From: an uncultured Fretibacterium sp.
Lineage (GTDB): Bacteria; Synergistota; Synergistia; Synergistales; Aminobacteriaceae
DNA: 39,347 nt
Assembly: GCA_937911045.1 (NCBI GenBank)
Contig: CALEPX010000050.1
Span: 1-39,347, forward strand
Reading direction: 5' to 3'
This document shows positions 1 to 8,551 of the stretch, piece after piece (position 1 is the stretch's first letter; each line of letters opens with the position of its first letter). The notes below the pieces were generated by a model. The model did not search any database. It was not told the origin of the DNA and worked only from the letters and a program-made list of their open reading frames with translations. Position numbers and translations under genes: made by a program.

Positions 1-234
1 AAAAAATCGCCGAAATAGGTGATTGCGGGCTGTCGGTCCGGCATTTCACGGCTTTTGGACAAAAAATCGCTAAATTAGGTTAACCGGGACTGACGCCGAA
101 TTGCCGATGTGGAATCTATTAACGCGTTCTTTTAACCTATGCTCGATTTCGGCGCTGTCCAGGTTGGGACGCCGTCGTCCGCGCGCCCGCGATTAACCTA
201 ATTCAGCGATTTTTTGTCCAAAAGCCGTGAAATG
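1..234. repeat. Nested inverted-repeat element upstream of truncated kinase
   Basis: Positions 42-83 and 193-234 are inverted copies of one 42-base sequence with a single mismatch, enclosing about 109 bases. A second, looser pair is present: 1-20 (AAAAAATCGCCGAAATAGGT) resembles the direct copy at 61-80 (17 of 20 identical), and its CGCCGAAAT and ATAGGT parts reappear inverted at 146-154 and 135-140. No transposase gene and no obvious target duplication is visible, so this resembles a non-autonomous repeat (MITE-like) or a cluster of palindromic repeats. The window starts inside it, so its true left edge is unknown. Confidence 0.7.
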
Positions 235-307
235 CGATCCCGGAGGCATCCGAAAGAACGTTCCTGCAGTAATTGCCCCTGGCCAACCCGTGGGCAGTAA
301 CTTGTTT

Positions 308-425
308 CTTGCAGCCGTATGAGACGCAACATGTTGTGTGTTGTGGAATTGAGACCTGTCTGGGATAATGATTTATTATCCCAGTTTAAACACAATATAA
401 TCGAGCTCATACGACTGGCTTGCAG
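308..425. repeat. Fold-back hairpin region before the kinase gene
   Basis: The arms CTGGGATAAT (360-369) and ATTATCCCAG (375-384) form a perfect 10-bp stem with a 5-base loop. An outer pair, CGTATGAG (316-323) with CTCATACG (406-413), is also perfect. The whole block could fold back on itself. It lies where the missing 5' part of the xylulokinase gene should be, so it is probably part of whatever replaced that DNA. It is not followed by a T-run, so it is not a convincing terminator. Confidence 0.55.
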
Positions 426-1757
426 GGGTGTGCAAGAGGTTTTGATGGAGGGTCGTGCTATGTTGCGCAAAGCGGGAATTGTCATATCATCGGCGGCATT
501 GGCTGTGGCGGACAAATGCACGGGCTTGTGATTCTCGACGAGAATGATAGCGTGATTAGACCCGCAATTCTCTGGAACGATGGCAGAACTTCACACGAAA
601 CGGATTACCTGAACAACACAATCGGTCGCGAGAAAATCTCAGGTTATACGGCAAATATCGCTTTCCCGGGATTCACCGCTCCGAAAATTCTCTGGCTCAA
701 AAACAACGAACCCGAAAATTACGCGAAAATCCGCAAGATCATGCTCCCGAAAGATTATCTGGCGTACAAATTATCCGGAGTTCATTGCACGGATTTCTCA
801 GATGCGTCGGGAATGCTTTTGCTTGACGTGAAGAATCGCAAATGGTCGCGTGAGATGTGCGAGATATGCGGCATTACTGAAGCTCAGTTGCCAAAACTGT
901 TCGAGAGTTATGAGAAAGTAGGAAATCTGAAACCAGAACTCGCTGCAAAACTTGGTCTGAATGAATCCGTCGTGATTGCTGCCGGTGCTGGAGATAACGC
1001 TGCTGCTGCAATCGGCACGGGAACTGTCGGAAATTCCTGTTGCAACGTTTCACTCGGGACTAGCGGCACGATATTTATCTCATCGGACGAGTTCAGACTT
1101 GATGAGAATAACGCGCTGCATTCGTTCGCACATGCTGATGGGCATTATCATTTGATGGGCTGTATGCTCAGTGCTGCATCGTGTAATAAATGGTGGCTCG
1201 AAGATATTCTGCACACGAAAGATTATTCCGGAGAACAGGCTGCGATCAAAAAGCTCGGCGAGAATCATGTGTTCTTCCTGCCGTACTTGATGGGTGAGCG
1301 TTCACCGTGGAATGACCCGTTTGCGCGAGGAACTTTCACAGGCATCACGATGGACACGACTAGAGCAGATTTAACTCAGGCGGTTTTGGAGGGAGTTGCG
1401 TTTGCTGTTCGTGATATGTACGAGTTCGCGAAAAAAACCGGCGTCGAAGTCACAAGCACGAAAATTTGCGGCGGCGGTGCTAAGAGCGAATTGTGGCGCA
1501 AAATGATCTGCAATATTCTGAATCTGCGTGTTGAAGTTCCTGTCTCAGAAGAAGGTCCGGGAATGGGTGCTGCAATGTTGGCGATGGTCGCGTGCGGTGA
1601 ATATTCGAGTGTAGAAGCTGCTGCGAAATCTATCGTGAAAGTCGCGAAATCCGAATCACCAGATCCAAAACTCGTCGCAAAATACGAATCATGCTACCAG
1701 AAGTTCCGGGTAATCTATCCTGCGCTGAAGAATGTGTTCGGCAAAATTGGAGGCTAA
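420..1757 (+). pseudogene. xylB: Xylulokinase-like FGGY sugar kinase, 5'-truncated
   Basis: From about base 475 the frame encodes a clear FGGY-family carbohydrate kinase close to xylulokinase: GCGGQMHGLVILD and WNDGRT motifs near its beginning, an actin-like fold with the GAGDNAAAAIGTG segment in the middle, and the ATP-site motif ICGGGAKSELWR towards the end. About 75 N-terminal residues of the family, including the DxGTxxxK phosphate-binding motif needed for catalysis, are absent. The 50 bases upstream of the homology read as unrelated peptide, and no start codon with a good ribosome site is found in frame. It was presumably the phosphorylating enzyme for the sugar made by the downstream isomerase (stop 3 bases before the next gene). 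A chimeric assembly join is the main alternative to true decay. Confidence 0.75.
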
Positions 1758-1760
1758 ATC

Positions 1761-2402
1761 ATGAAGTTATATAACGTGAGAGAGCCAGAATTTAGAGAGT
1801 ACGGTCGCGTGATTGACGGCTACGATTTCAGCGAGATGCTTTCGGTTCTGAATGCGAATACTGAATGCCCGGAAAATAGCGTGATTTATGTTGCGTCGGA
1901 CTCAAAGCTCGAATCACTCAAGGCAGCGAAATTTCTCGGGGAAAATATCTTCGGGAAGATGCCTATCGAGATTGGATATTGCAACGGTCATAACACGAAG
2001 CTTAACGCTCTGGAATATCACCGGGATTCTGAGATTAATATCGCAGCGAATGACATAATATTACTGCTCGCGAAAAAACACGATATTAACGACGATTACA
2101 CGCTCGATACGTCCAAAGTGAGAGCGTTTCTCGTACCGGCGAATGTTGCAGTGGAAGTCTACGCGACGAGTTTGCATTATGCCCCGTGTCACGTAACAGA
2201 TGCAGGCTTCCGTGTCGTAGTAGTCCTGCCCAAACACACGAACGAAGAATTGACAAGTAAGCCGGAAATTCTCACACCTGAGGACAAGTTATTAACGCAC
2301 GTGAACAAATGGCTTATCGGTCATGCGGAGGGCGGTTGTTCGAAAGATACGTTTATCGGTCTGACGGGCAAGAATATCGATACGTCTGAAGATATTGAGT
2401 AA
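1761..2402 (+). CDS. DUF4867-like sugar-operon protein
   Basis: A 213-residue soluble protein with no signal peptide or membrane segment. It resembles the DUF4867 family, which is known from sugar catabolic operons next to fucose/arabinose-isomerase-type enzymes and has no established reaction; this is recalled from family knowledge, not searched. The YCNGHNTKLNALEYH segment (around residues 72-87) and the H-rich stretch SLHYAPCHV (around 137-145) could bind metal or sugar as in small cupin-like enzymes, but that is inference. ATG follows GGAGG at 1749-1753, inside the end of the kinase gene. The 3-base gap before it and the close spacing to the isomerase after it indicate one transcript. Confidence 0.6.
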   Translation: MKLYNVREPEFREYGRVIDGYDFSEMLSVLNANTECPENSVIYVASDSKLESLKAAKFLGENIFGKMPIEIGYCNGHNTKLNALEYHRDSEINIAANDIILLLAKKHDINDDYTLDTSKVRAFLVPANVAVEVYATSLHYAPCHVTDAGFRVVVVLPKHTNEELTSKPEILTPEDKLLTHVNKWLIGHAEGGCSKDTFIGLTGKNIDTSEDIE

Positions 2403-2433
2403 GAAAATAATATTAACGAGGGGGTTATTAAAC

Positions 2434-3921
2434 ATGAACAATGTTCCAGAAATCAAAATCGGAATCGTAGCTGTAAGCCGCGATTGTTTCCCTGCATCAC
2501 TTGCTACGAACAGGCGAAAAGTTTTGGTCGAAGCGTACACGAAGAAATACGGCGCAAAAGATATTTATGAATGCCCGGTCTGCATAATCGAGAGCGAAAT
2601 CGATATGGTGAAGGCTCTCGAAGATGTGAAGGCTCATGATTGTAACGCGCTGTGTGTTTATCTCGGGAATTTTGGCCCGGAAATTTCTGAGTCATTATTG
2701 GCGAAACATTTTGACGGCCCGAAAATGTTCTGTGCGGCGTCGGAAGAATCTCAGCAGGATTTAATCGACGGTCGCGGAGATGCGTTCTGCGGAATGTTGA
2801 ACGCGAGCTATAATCTTGCATTGCGAAACGTCAGAGCGTATATTCCGGAATATCCAGTCGGAACTGCTGAAGAATGTGCGGATATGATTCACGAATTTCT
2901 GCCCGTAGCACGAGTTGCCGTTGGATTGTCTCAGCTAAAGATTTTCAGTTTTGGACCGCGTCCGCTGAATTTCCTTGCATGTAACGCGCCGATTAAACAG
3001 CTGTATAATCTGGGAGTCGAAATCGAGGAAAATTCTGAGCTGGATTTGTTCGAAGCTTATCACAAACACGATAATGATAAACGCATCGAATCAGTCGTGC
3101 AGGATATGGCAAACGAACTCGCCAAGGGTAACACGAATGCAGGAATGTTACCGAAACTTGCGCAGTATGAGTTGACGCTGCGTGATTGGATAGACGAACG
3201 CAAAGGTTATCGCAAATACGCGTGTATCGCCGGTAAATGCTGGCCCGCATTCCAGACGCAATTCCATTTTGTGCCGTGCTACGTGAACAGCAGATTAACA
3301 GGTCAAGGCATTCCGGTTTCATGCGAAGTTGATATTTACGGTGCGTTGAGCGAATATATCGGTACGTGCATAAGCGATGATGTCGTGACTTTGCTTGATA
3401 TTAATAACACCGTCCCGCAAGACATGTACGACGAAGCTATCAAGGGCAAATTCGATTACAAACATACTGACACGTTCATGGGCTTCCATTGCGGAAACAC
3501 GTGTTCACGAAAAGTCTGTAATCCGCACCTGGACTTCCAGAGAATCATGGCACGAAATTTGCCGCGAGAATTTACGGACGGAACGATTGAAGGCGATTTG
3601 CAGCCCGGAGAAATTACGTTCTATAGATTGCAGTCAACGGCTGACACGATTCTGAGAGCGTACATGGCTGAAGGCGAGATTTTGCCGGTTAAAACACGAA
3701 GCTTCGGAGGAATTGGCGTATTCGCGATTCACGAGATGGGCAGATTTTACAGACACGTTTTAATCGAGAAGAATTACCCGCATCACGGAGCTGTCATGTT
3801 CGGGCATTATGCGAAAGATTTGTTCAACGCGCTGAAATACATCGGTGTGAATACGTCTGAGATCGGCTATAATCAACCGGAATCAGTCCGTTATCCGTCA
3901 GAGAATCCGTTTAAGAAATAG
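2434..3921 (+). CDS. L-fucose/L-arabinose isomerase family protein
   Basis: A 495-residue cytoplasmic enzyme of the COG2407 group, which interconverts aldoses and ketoses (for example L-fucose/L-fuculose or D-arabinose/D-ribulose). The metal-ligand pattern of the family is visible: E298 in CEVDIYGA, D322 in LLDINN, and His 450/451 in PHHGAV. The start was set at ATG 2434 because GAGGGG lies at 2419-2424 with 9 bases spacing; the longer reading from TTG 2395 overlaps the previous gene and has no ribosome site. The exact sugar is not decided by sequence. With a xylulokinase-type kinase and a ChvE-type importer as neighbours, a pentose or 6-deoxyhexose is most likely. No aldolase is present in the window. 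Confidence 0.85.
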   Translation: MNNVPEIKIGIVAVSRDCFPASLATNRRKVLVEAYTKKYGAKDIYECPVCIIESEIDMVKALEDVKAHDCNALCVYLGNFGPEISESLLAKHFDGPKMFCAASEESQQDLIDGRGDAFCGMLNASYNLALRNVRAYIPEYPVGTAEECADMIHEFLPVARVAVGLSQLKIFSFGPRPLNFLACNAPIKQLYNLGVEIEENSELDLFEAYHKHDNDKRIESVVQDMANELAKGNTNAGMLPKLAQYELTLRDWIDERKGYRKYACIAGKCWPAFQTQFHFVPCYVNSRLTGQGIPVSCEVDIYGALSEYIGTCISDDVVTLLDINNTVPQDMYDEAIKGKFDYKHTDTFMGFHCGNTCSRKVCNPHLDFQRIMARNLPREFTDGTIEGDLQPGEITFYRLQSTADTILRAYMAEGEILPVKTRSFGGIGVFAIHEMGRFYRHVLIEKNYPHHGAVMFGHYAKDLFNALKYIGVNTSEIGYNQPESVRYPSENPFKK

Positions 3922-3939
3922 CGATAGTCGTGATATAAT
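3911..3939 (+). promoter_or_regulatory. Sigma70-type promoter for the sugar importer
   Basis: TTAAGA (3911-3916), a 17-base spacer and a perfect TATAAT (3934-3939) preceded by TG-A (extended -10). It overlaps the isomerase stop codon and gives a leader of about 65 bases before the binding-protein gene, so the importer can be expressed separately from the catabolic genes. Confidence 0.65.
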
Positions 3940-4012
3940 TTGGAATTGAAGGGGATCGCAAGGTCTTCTGCAATTATATAGAAAATTTTAGTTTGAAGGA
4001 GCGTATTTAGTT

Positions 4013-5125
4013 ATGAGGAAGTTTTTATCGTTAGTGTTAGCATTCGTTATGTTGTTCAATCTTTGCGGCGCGTCATTTGCGGCACCGGCAGCCAAGAAGA
4101 TCGGAATTTCCATGCCCACTCAGTCACTCGAACGTTGGAATCGTGACGGCGAATATCTGAAGGCTCAGTTCGATGCAGCAGGTTACGAGACAATGTTGAC
4201 GTACTCGGACAACAAGAACGATCAGCAGGTCAACGACATCGACAACATGATCAGCTGGGGCGCGGACTTGTTAATCGTTGCGGCAATCGATGGCGACGGT
4301 CTGAACACGGTCATGGACAGAGCAGCAGAAGCAGGCATTCCTGTAATTTCCTACGACAGATTAATCGGCAACGACGCAGTTACGTATTACATCTCGTTCG
4401 ATAATTACACGGTCGGCACACTTCAGGGCAGATTTATCGAGAAGGCTCTTGATCTCGTGAACGCAGCAGCAGCCAAGAAAAGCTATAATATCGAGTTCAC
4501 AGCAGGTGACCCAGCAGATAATAACGCCGGATATTTCTTCAACGGAGCTTATGACGTTCTGAAGCCGTATATCGAGTCAGGCGTTTTGAAAGTCCCCTCA
4601 GGTCAGACAGCTTTCCAACAGGTAGCAACAGCTCAGTGGAGCACCGACACAGCACTCGCGCGCGCTCAGAATATTCTGGGTTCGTATTACGCTGACGGAA
4701 CAGTTTTGCACGCTTGGATGTGCAGCAATGATTCAACTTCAGCAGGTGTAGCGCAGGCTCTTGATTCAGATTACGCCGGTGACAATCCTGTAGTTTTGAC
4801 CGGTCAGGACGGAGATATTGCGAATTTGGCGAACATCGTCGATGGCAAACAGACCATGACAGTCTACAAGAACGTCGCGAATGAAGCAGTCGTTACGCTT
4901 GAAGTTGCGAAGGCTATGTTGAGTGGCGAAGTTGAGGGTGCAGCACTTGCAAAGACATTCCCGGTTGAGTGCGCTTATGATACAACGTCATATTTCACAT
5001 CACCCGGACATTTCACGCCGTCATTCTTGCTTGTCCCGACAGTTGTCACGAAAGATAATCTGAATTATCTGGTCGAGACCGGTTTGTACGAGATGGGCGC
5101 AGATGGCTATCTGAAATCGAAATAA
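4013..5125 (+). CDS. chvE: Multiple-monosaccharide ABC transporter binding protein (ChvE-type)
   Basis: A 370-residue periplasmic sugar-binding protein of the ChvE group (type I periplasmic fold). The first 23 residues are a signal peptide with cleavage expected after ASFA. Typical ChvE segments follow: IGISMPTQSLERWNRDG, the hinge and ligand region PVISYDRLI, SFDNYTVGTLQG, FTAGDPADNNAGYFFNGA, CSNDSTSAGVAQAL and LTGQDGDIANL. Homologues bind several pentoses and hexoses, in Agrobacterium including arabinose, xylose, glucose and galactose; that range is family knowledge. A GAAGGAG ribosome site precedes the ATG. It is followed by a hairpin that probably makes it more abundant than the ATPase and permease. 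Confidence 0.9.
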   Translation: MRKFLSLVLAFVMLFNLCGASFAAPAAKKIGISMPTQSLERWNRDGEYLKAQFDAAGYETMLTYSDNKNDQQVNDIDNMISWGADLLIVAAIDGDGLNTVMDRAAEAGIPVISYDRLIGNDAVTYYISFDNYTVGTLQGRFIEKALDLVNAAAAKKSYNIEFTAGDPADNNAGYFFNGAYDVLKPYIESGVLKVPSGQTAFQQVATAQWSTDTALARAQNILGSYYADGTVLHAWMCSNDSTSAGVAQALDSDYAGDNPVVLTGQDGDIANLANIVDGKQTMTVYKNVANEAVVTLEVAKAMLSGEVEGAALAKTFPVECAYDTTSYFTSPGHFTPSFLLVPTVVTKDNLNYLVETGLYEMGADGYLKSK

Positions 5126-5140
5126 TCGCGAATATTCACG

Positions 5141-5171
5141 GGCGGGGCTGTCTTTGCTCTGCCTGTTTTTT
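5141..5171 (+). terminator. Intra-operon hairpin terminator after chvE
   Basis: GGCGGGGC (5141-5148) pairs with GCTCTGCC (5156-5163) over 8 bp with two G-U pairs and a 7-base loop, followed by TGTTTTTT. It sits between the binding-protein gene and the ATPase gene, which has no clear promoter of its own in the 29 bases left, so it is likely a leaky terminator that sets the subunit ratio. Confidence 0.7.
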
Positions 5172-5200
5172 ATGTGTATGAGTGAAAGGAGGAGTTAATT

Positions 5201-6745
5201 TTGGCGGATATTATTCTCGAAATGAAGAACATCACGAAGGAATTTCCGGGCGTTAAAGCTCTTGATAACGTGAATCTCGTAGTCGAACGCGGCGAAATTC
5301 ATGCGTTAATCGGCGAAAACGGTGCGGGAAAATCTACGCTGATGAACGTGTTATCCGGAATTTACCCGTACGGAACTTACAGCGGCGAAATTTATTATAA
5401 CGGCAAGTTATGCAAGTTCAAAACACTGAAAGAATCCGAAGCCGAAAACATAGTTATTATTCATCAGGAATTAGCGCTGATCCCGTTATTATCAATCGGC
5501 GAAAATATGTTTCTGGGGAACGAGTTCAAAAATTCCGCGGGCGTTATTGACTGGAACAAGACGTATCAGGAAGCTGAGAAACACATGAAGCAGGTGAATC
5601 TGCATGAATCAGCTCACACGCTAATCAAGGACATCGGAACAGGTAAGCAGCAATTAATCGAAATCGCGAAGGCATTCTCAAAGGACGTGAAACTGCTAAT
5701 CCTCGACGAACCCACGTCCTCGCTCAATGACGAAGAAGCGAAAATGCTGCTGGACTTGCTGATGGAATTCAAGAAAAACGGTCTCACATCGATTATAATC
5801 ACACATAAACTCAACGAGATAATTTATTGCGCGGACAAAGTTACGATTCTGAGAGACGGCAGCACGATTGAAACTCTGACTAAAGGCGTTGACGAATTTA
5901 GCGAAGATCGCATAATCAAAGGCATGGTCGGCAGAGCGATGGACGACAGATACCCCGAACGCGTTCATAATATTCGTGACGAAATCGGTATCGAAGTCAA
6001 AGATTGGACGGTTCATCACCCGCTGTATCCTGAGAAAATCGTCGTGAATAACGTATCGTTCAATGCGCACAAGGGCGAAGTAATCGGATTTTCAGGCTTG
6101 CAGGGAGCTGGCAGAACTGAGTTAGCAATGTCGATTTTCGGCAAGAGTTACGGAGTGGATATTTCCGGCGTTCTGAAGATTGACGGCAAAGAAATCACGC
6201 TCAAAAATCCCGAAGCTGCAATTAATTCTGGTCTTGCATACGTGACTGAAGATCGCAAAACCAGCGGCTTATTACTGAACGAGAGCATTCGCATGAACAC
6301 GACGCTGCCAAGGCTCGACAAAATCTCGAACAACGGCATAATCGACTCGGACAAAGAAGTAATCGTCGCTGAGAAAATGAAAGACGAAATGGGTACGAAA
6401 ACTCCTACGATTGAACAGAAAGTCGGGAATTTATCGGGCGGAAATCAACAGAAAGCGTTACTCGGCAAATGGATGTTCACTGAGCCGGATATATTAATTC
6501 TGGACGAACCTACGCGCGGAATTGACGTTGGTGCTAAATATGATATTTATTGCCTGATTAACAAGATGGTCGATGACAGCAAAACTGTAATCGTAATCTC
6601 GTCTGAAATGCCGGAATTGCTCGGAATGTGCGACAGAATTTACGTCATGAACGAGGGGAAAATCTTGGCTGAATTGAACGCGAAAGACGCAACTCAGGAA
6701 ATCATCATGGGCTATATTTTACGAGATGCTCAGGCGATAGCATAA
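5201..6745 (+). CDS. mmsA: Multiple-monosaccharide ABC transporter ATPase (MmsA/GguA)
   Basis: A 514-residue double ABC ATPase that powers monosaccharide import. First domain: Walker A GENGAGKS (residues 38-45), a degenerate signature around GTGKQQLIEIAKAF, and Walker B LLILDEPTSSLN. Second domain: an atypical Walker A (GLQGAGRTE), signature LSGGNQQKALLGKW, and Walker B ILILDEPTRGID. One degenerate and one good signature is usual for RbsA/MglA-type sugar ATPases. The start is TTG 5201, placed 7 bases after AAAGGAGGA (5186-5193); no ATG fits. It pairs with the binding protein upstream and the permease downstream. Confidence 0.9.
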   Translation: MADIILEMKNITKEFPGVKALDNVNLVVERGEIHALIGENGAGKSTLMNVLSGIYPYGTYSGEIYYNGKLCKFKTLKESEAENIVIIHQELALIPLLSIGENMFLGNEFKNSAGVIDWNKTYQEAEKHMKQVNLHESAHTLIKDIGTGKQQLIEIAKAFSKDVKLLILDEPTSSLNDEEAKMLLDLLMEFKKNGLTSIIITHKLNEIIYCADKVTILRDGSTIETLTKGVDEFSEDRIIKGMVGRAMDDRYPERVHNIRDEIGIEVKDWTVHHPLYPEKIVVNNVSFNAHKGEVIGFSGLQGAGRTELAMSIFGKSYGVDISGVLKIDGKEITLKNPEAAINSGLAYVTEDRKTSGLLLNESIRMNTTLPRLDKISNNGIIDSDKEVIVAEKMKDEMGTKTPTIEQKVGNLSGGNQQKALLGKWMFTEPDILILDEPTRGIDVGAKYDIYCLINKMVDDSKTVIVISSEMPELLGMCDRIYVMNEGKILAELNAKDATQEIIMGYILRDAQAIA

Positions 6746-6779
6746 ATACACGAATTACATGAAGGAGTGAAAATTACAG

Positions 6780-7994
6780 ATGGCGGATAAAGTACAAGAG
6801 AGCGGTTTATCAAAGCTGAAATCATTTGCGACGAAGAACTCAATGACGATAGCACTGGTTGTTGTGTTTGCGTTATTTTGCTATTTGACGGGTGGCAGGT
6901 TGCTTTACGCGCAGAACATGTCGAACTTGCTTTTGCAGAACGGCTATGTTTTAGTGCTTGCGTGCGGAATGCTGCTTTGTATATTAACGGGCGGAAATAT
7001 TGACTTGTCAGTTGGTTCAGTAATTTGCTTGACGGGCGGAATGGCTGCTGTATTGGTCAATAATCTCGGCTGGAACTCGTATATTACGATTATAATTTGC
7101 TTGTTAGTTGGCTTACTCGTCGGAGTTTGGCAGGGCTACTGGATTGGCTATGTCAGAATACCGCCGTTTATTACGACTTTGGCTGGCATGTTTGTGTTCC
7201 GTGGAATTGGCAGACTTGTTCTCGACAGCAAGACCGTGCCGATTAAAGACAAAGCGTTCATGAATCTCTTCACGTCGTACATAAATATTCCCGGACTTGA
7301 CGTAATTTCTACGAGAGCGAATCCTGTAGAAAATCCGCACATATGGTCGCCATTAGTTGTCGGAGCAATCGCAGTCGTGTTGATATTTTTCATGATTGCG
7401 CGTTCGAGAGCGAATAAAGCGAAAAACGGCTATCATCAGAACAAAGCAATCGTTGACTACGGGCGTGCGTTAATCGTGAGCGCGTTGATTCTCTGGTACT
7501 GCGACAAGCTTAGCAAATACAAAGGCATCTCGGTTATGTTAGTCTGGGTATTGGCTGTGTGCCTGATATATTATTTCATCACGTCGAAGATGGCGTTCGG
7601 GCGATATTTCTACGCGGTCGGCGGCAACGAGAAAGCTACACGTTTGAGCGGCATTGACACGAATCGCGTGTATTTCATCGCATATGCTAACATGGGATTG
7701 CTTGCTGGATTATGCGGCTTGTTATGTCTTGCGCGAGTAGGTTCTGTTTCGGGACAAACCGGAACATCGTTCGAAATGGACGCTATAGCATCGTGTTTCA
7801 TCGGCGGAGCTTCGGCTTACGGCGGTGTTGGAACTGTCGGCGGAGTTGTAATCGGCGCGTTGTTGCTCGGCGTATTGAACATGGGAATGTCGATTATCGG
7901 AATTACGGATTCATGGCAATATGTCGTTAAAGGCGGCGTATTGTTAGTAGCAGTAATTTTTGACGTTGTATCGAGCCGAAAGACTGCCAGATAA
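6780..7994 (+). CDS. mmsB: Multiple-monosaccharide ABC transporter permease (MmsB/GguB)
   Basis: A 404-residue integral membrane protein with about ten hydrophobic segments, of the branched-chain/ribose-type sugar permease family (BPD_transp_2). Recognisable parts are LTGGNIDLSVGSVICLTGG (around 76-94), IGYVRIPPFITTLAGMFVFRGIGRLVL and, near the end, ASCFIGGASAYGGVGTVGGVVIGALLLGVL. The long cytoplasmic insert around residues 205-225 is typical of the longer MmsB/XylH-like members. ATG 6780 follows GAAGGAG at 6761-6767. It forms the channel for the sugar bound by the ChvE-type protein and is the last gene before a strong terminator. Confidence 0.9.
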   Translation: MADKVQESGLSKLKSFATKNSMTIALVVVFALFCYLTGGRLLYAQNMSNLLLQNGYVLVLACGMLLCILTGGNIDLSVGSVICLTGGMAAVLVNNLGWNSYITIIICLLVGLLVGVWQGYWIGYVRIPPFITTLAGMFVFRGIGRLVLDSKTVPIKDKAFMNLFTSYINIPGLDVISTRANPVENPHIWSPLVVGAIAVVLIFFMIARSRANKAKNGYHQNKAIVDYGRALIVSALILWYCDKLSKYKGISVMLVWVLAVCLIYYFITSKMAFGRYFYAVGGNEKATRLSGIDTNRVYFIAYANMGLLAGLCGLLCLARVGSVSGQTGTSFEMDAIASCFIGGASAYGGVGTVGGVVIGALLLGVLNMGMSIIGITDSWQYVVKGGVLLVAVIFDVVSSRKTAR

Positions 7995-8032
7995 TTTGCA
8001 AACTTGAAACTTGAAACTTGCAATCACGAGAG

Positions 8033-8069
8033 CTGCTGTTCCTGAATTTACGGGGGCAGCAGTTTTTTT
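8033..8069 (+). terminator. Rho-independent terminator closing the sugar operon
   Basis: CTGCTGTTCC (8033-8042) pairs with GGGGGCAGCAG-type bases at 8053-8062 (10 bp, two G-U pairs, 10-base loop), directly followed by seven T (8063-8069). Just upstream, at 8002-8020, the heptamer CTTGAAA is repeated without an obvious role. Confidence 0.85.
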
Positions 8070-8083
8070 GCGGATTTGCAGAA

Positions 8084-8111
8084 TTGAAATTTTCGCGAAA
8101 GTCTGTATAAT
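8084..8111 (+). promoter_or_regulatory. Promoter for the DUF4418/ABC exporter genes
   Basis: TTGAAA (8084-8089), a 16-base spacer and a perfect TATAAT (8106-8111), placed right after the sugar-operon terminator. The expected transcript start, near 8118, leaves only a few bases before the ATG at 8122. Confidence 0.65.
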
Positions 8112-8121
8112 CAAACTCATT

Positions 8122-8550
8122 ATGAGAAATATGAAGAATATATTTTTGAAAATGAATTTGGCGTTGGGATTGGTCTTAGCGTTGACAGCGTTTGTGCTGT
8201 ATCCAGTTTGCGAGAATTTGAGACCGGACGGAACTCACATGAATTGTTTTTACGCCGGAATATTCGTGAGCGTGATGGGAATTTTCGTCATGATTTTCTC
8301 ACTCGCGTCAATCTGGCAAAAGAAACTTGCTGTAGTGTCGTATGTTCTGGCAATCGCAGCGGCTGCTTTGAGTTGGCTTGCTCCGAACGGAATCGTGAAT
8401 ATCGCTGGTGAAAGTTGGAAAGTCGGTCTATGTTCAATGAGTTCTCATGCGTGCGTTGCTGATACAATGCCGAAAGTCGCGATTATTGCAGCGGCGATTC
8501 TTGTATCGAGTTTCGCAGGTTTGATTTTCGGGTTCATCAGGGAGAATTAA
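8122..8550 (+). CDS. DUF4418-like four-helix membrane protein
   Basis: About 142 residues with four predicted membrane segments. It resembles the DUF4418 family, small membrane proteins often encoded beside FtsX/MacB-type permeases; function unknown. The HMNCFYAG segment after the first helix and the Cys-rich CSMSSHAC loop before the last helix match the Cys placement I remember for that family, so metal or redox chemistry is possible but unproved. The start is uncertain: ATG 8122 (MRNMKN) or ATG 8131 are the best choices, both without a clear ribosome site and very close to the predicted transcript start, so this message may be nearly leaderless. A longer open frame from 8011 runs through the terminator and promoter and is unlikely. 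Confidence 0.65.
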   Translation: MRNMKNIFLKMNLALGLVLALTAFVLYPVCENLRPDGTHMNCFYAGIFVSVMGIFVMIFSLASIWQKKLAVVSYVLAIAAAALSWLAPNGIVNIAGESWKVGLCSMSSHACVADTMPKVAIIAAAILVSSFAGLIFGFIREN

Positions 8551-8551
8551 T

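Noticed and set aside
198..521. Open frame of 107 codons on the minus strand across the repeat and kinase start
   Set aside because: It runs through the inverted repeat and the fold-back hairpin, has no ribosome site and resembles no protein; it is a shadow of repeat DNA.
2395..2433. Longer isomerase starting at TTG 2395
   Set aside because: It overlaps the preceding gene, lacks a ribosome site, and the added residues are not like the family; ATG 2434 has GAGGGG at good spacing.
8002..8020. Heptamer repeat CTTGAAA near the end of the sugar operon
   Set aside because: Too short and AT-rich to be distinguished from chance; it lies just before a terminator and has no other sign of function.
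8011..8121. N-terminal extension of the DUF4418-like frame from 8011
   Set aside because: The added codons cover the terminator (8033-8069) and the promoter (8084-8111) and do not look like protein.
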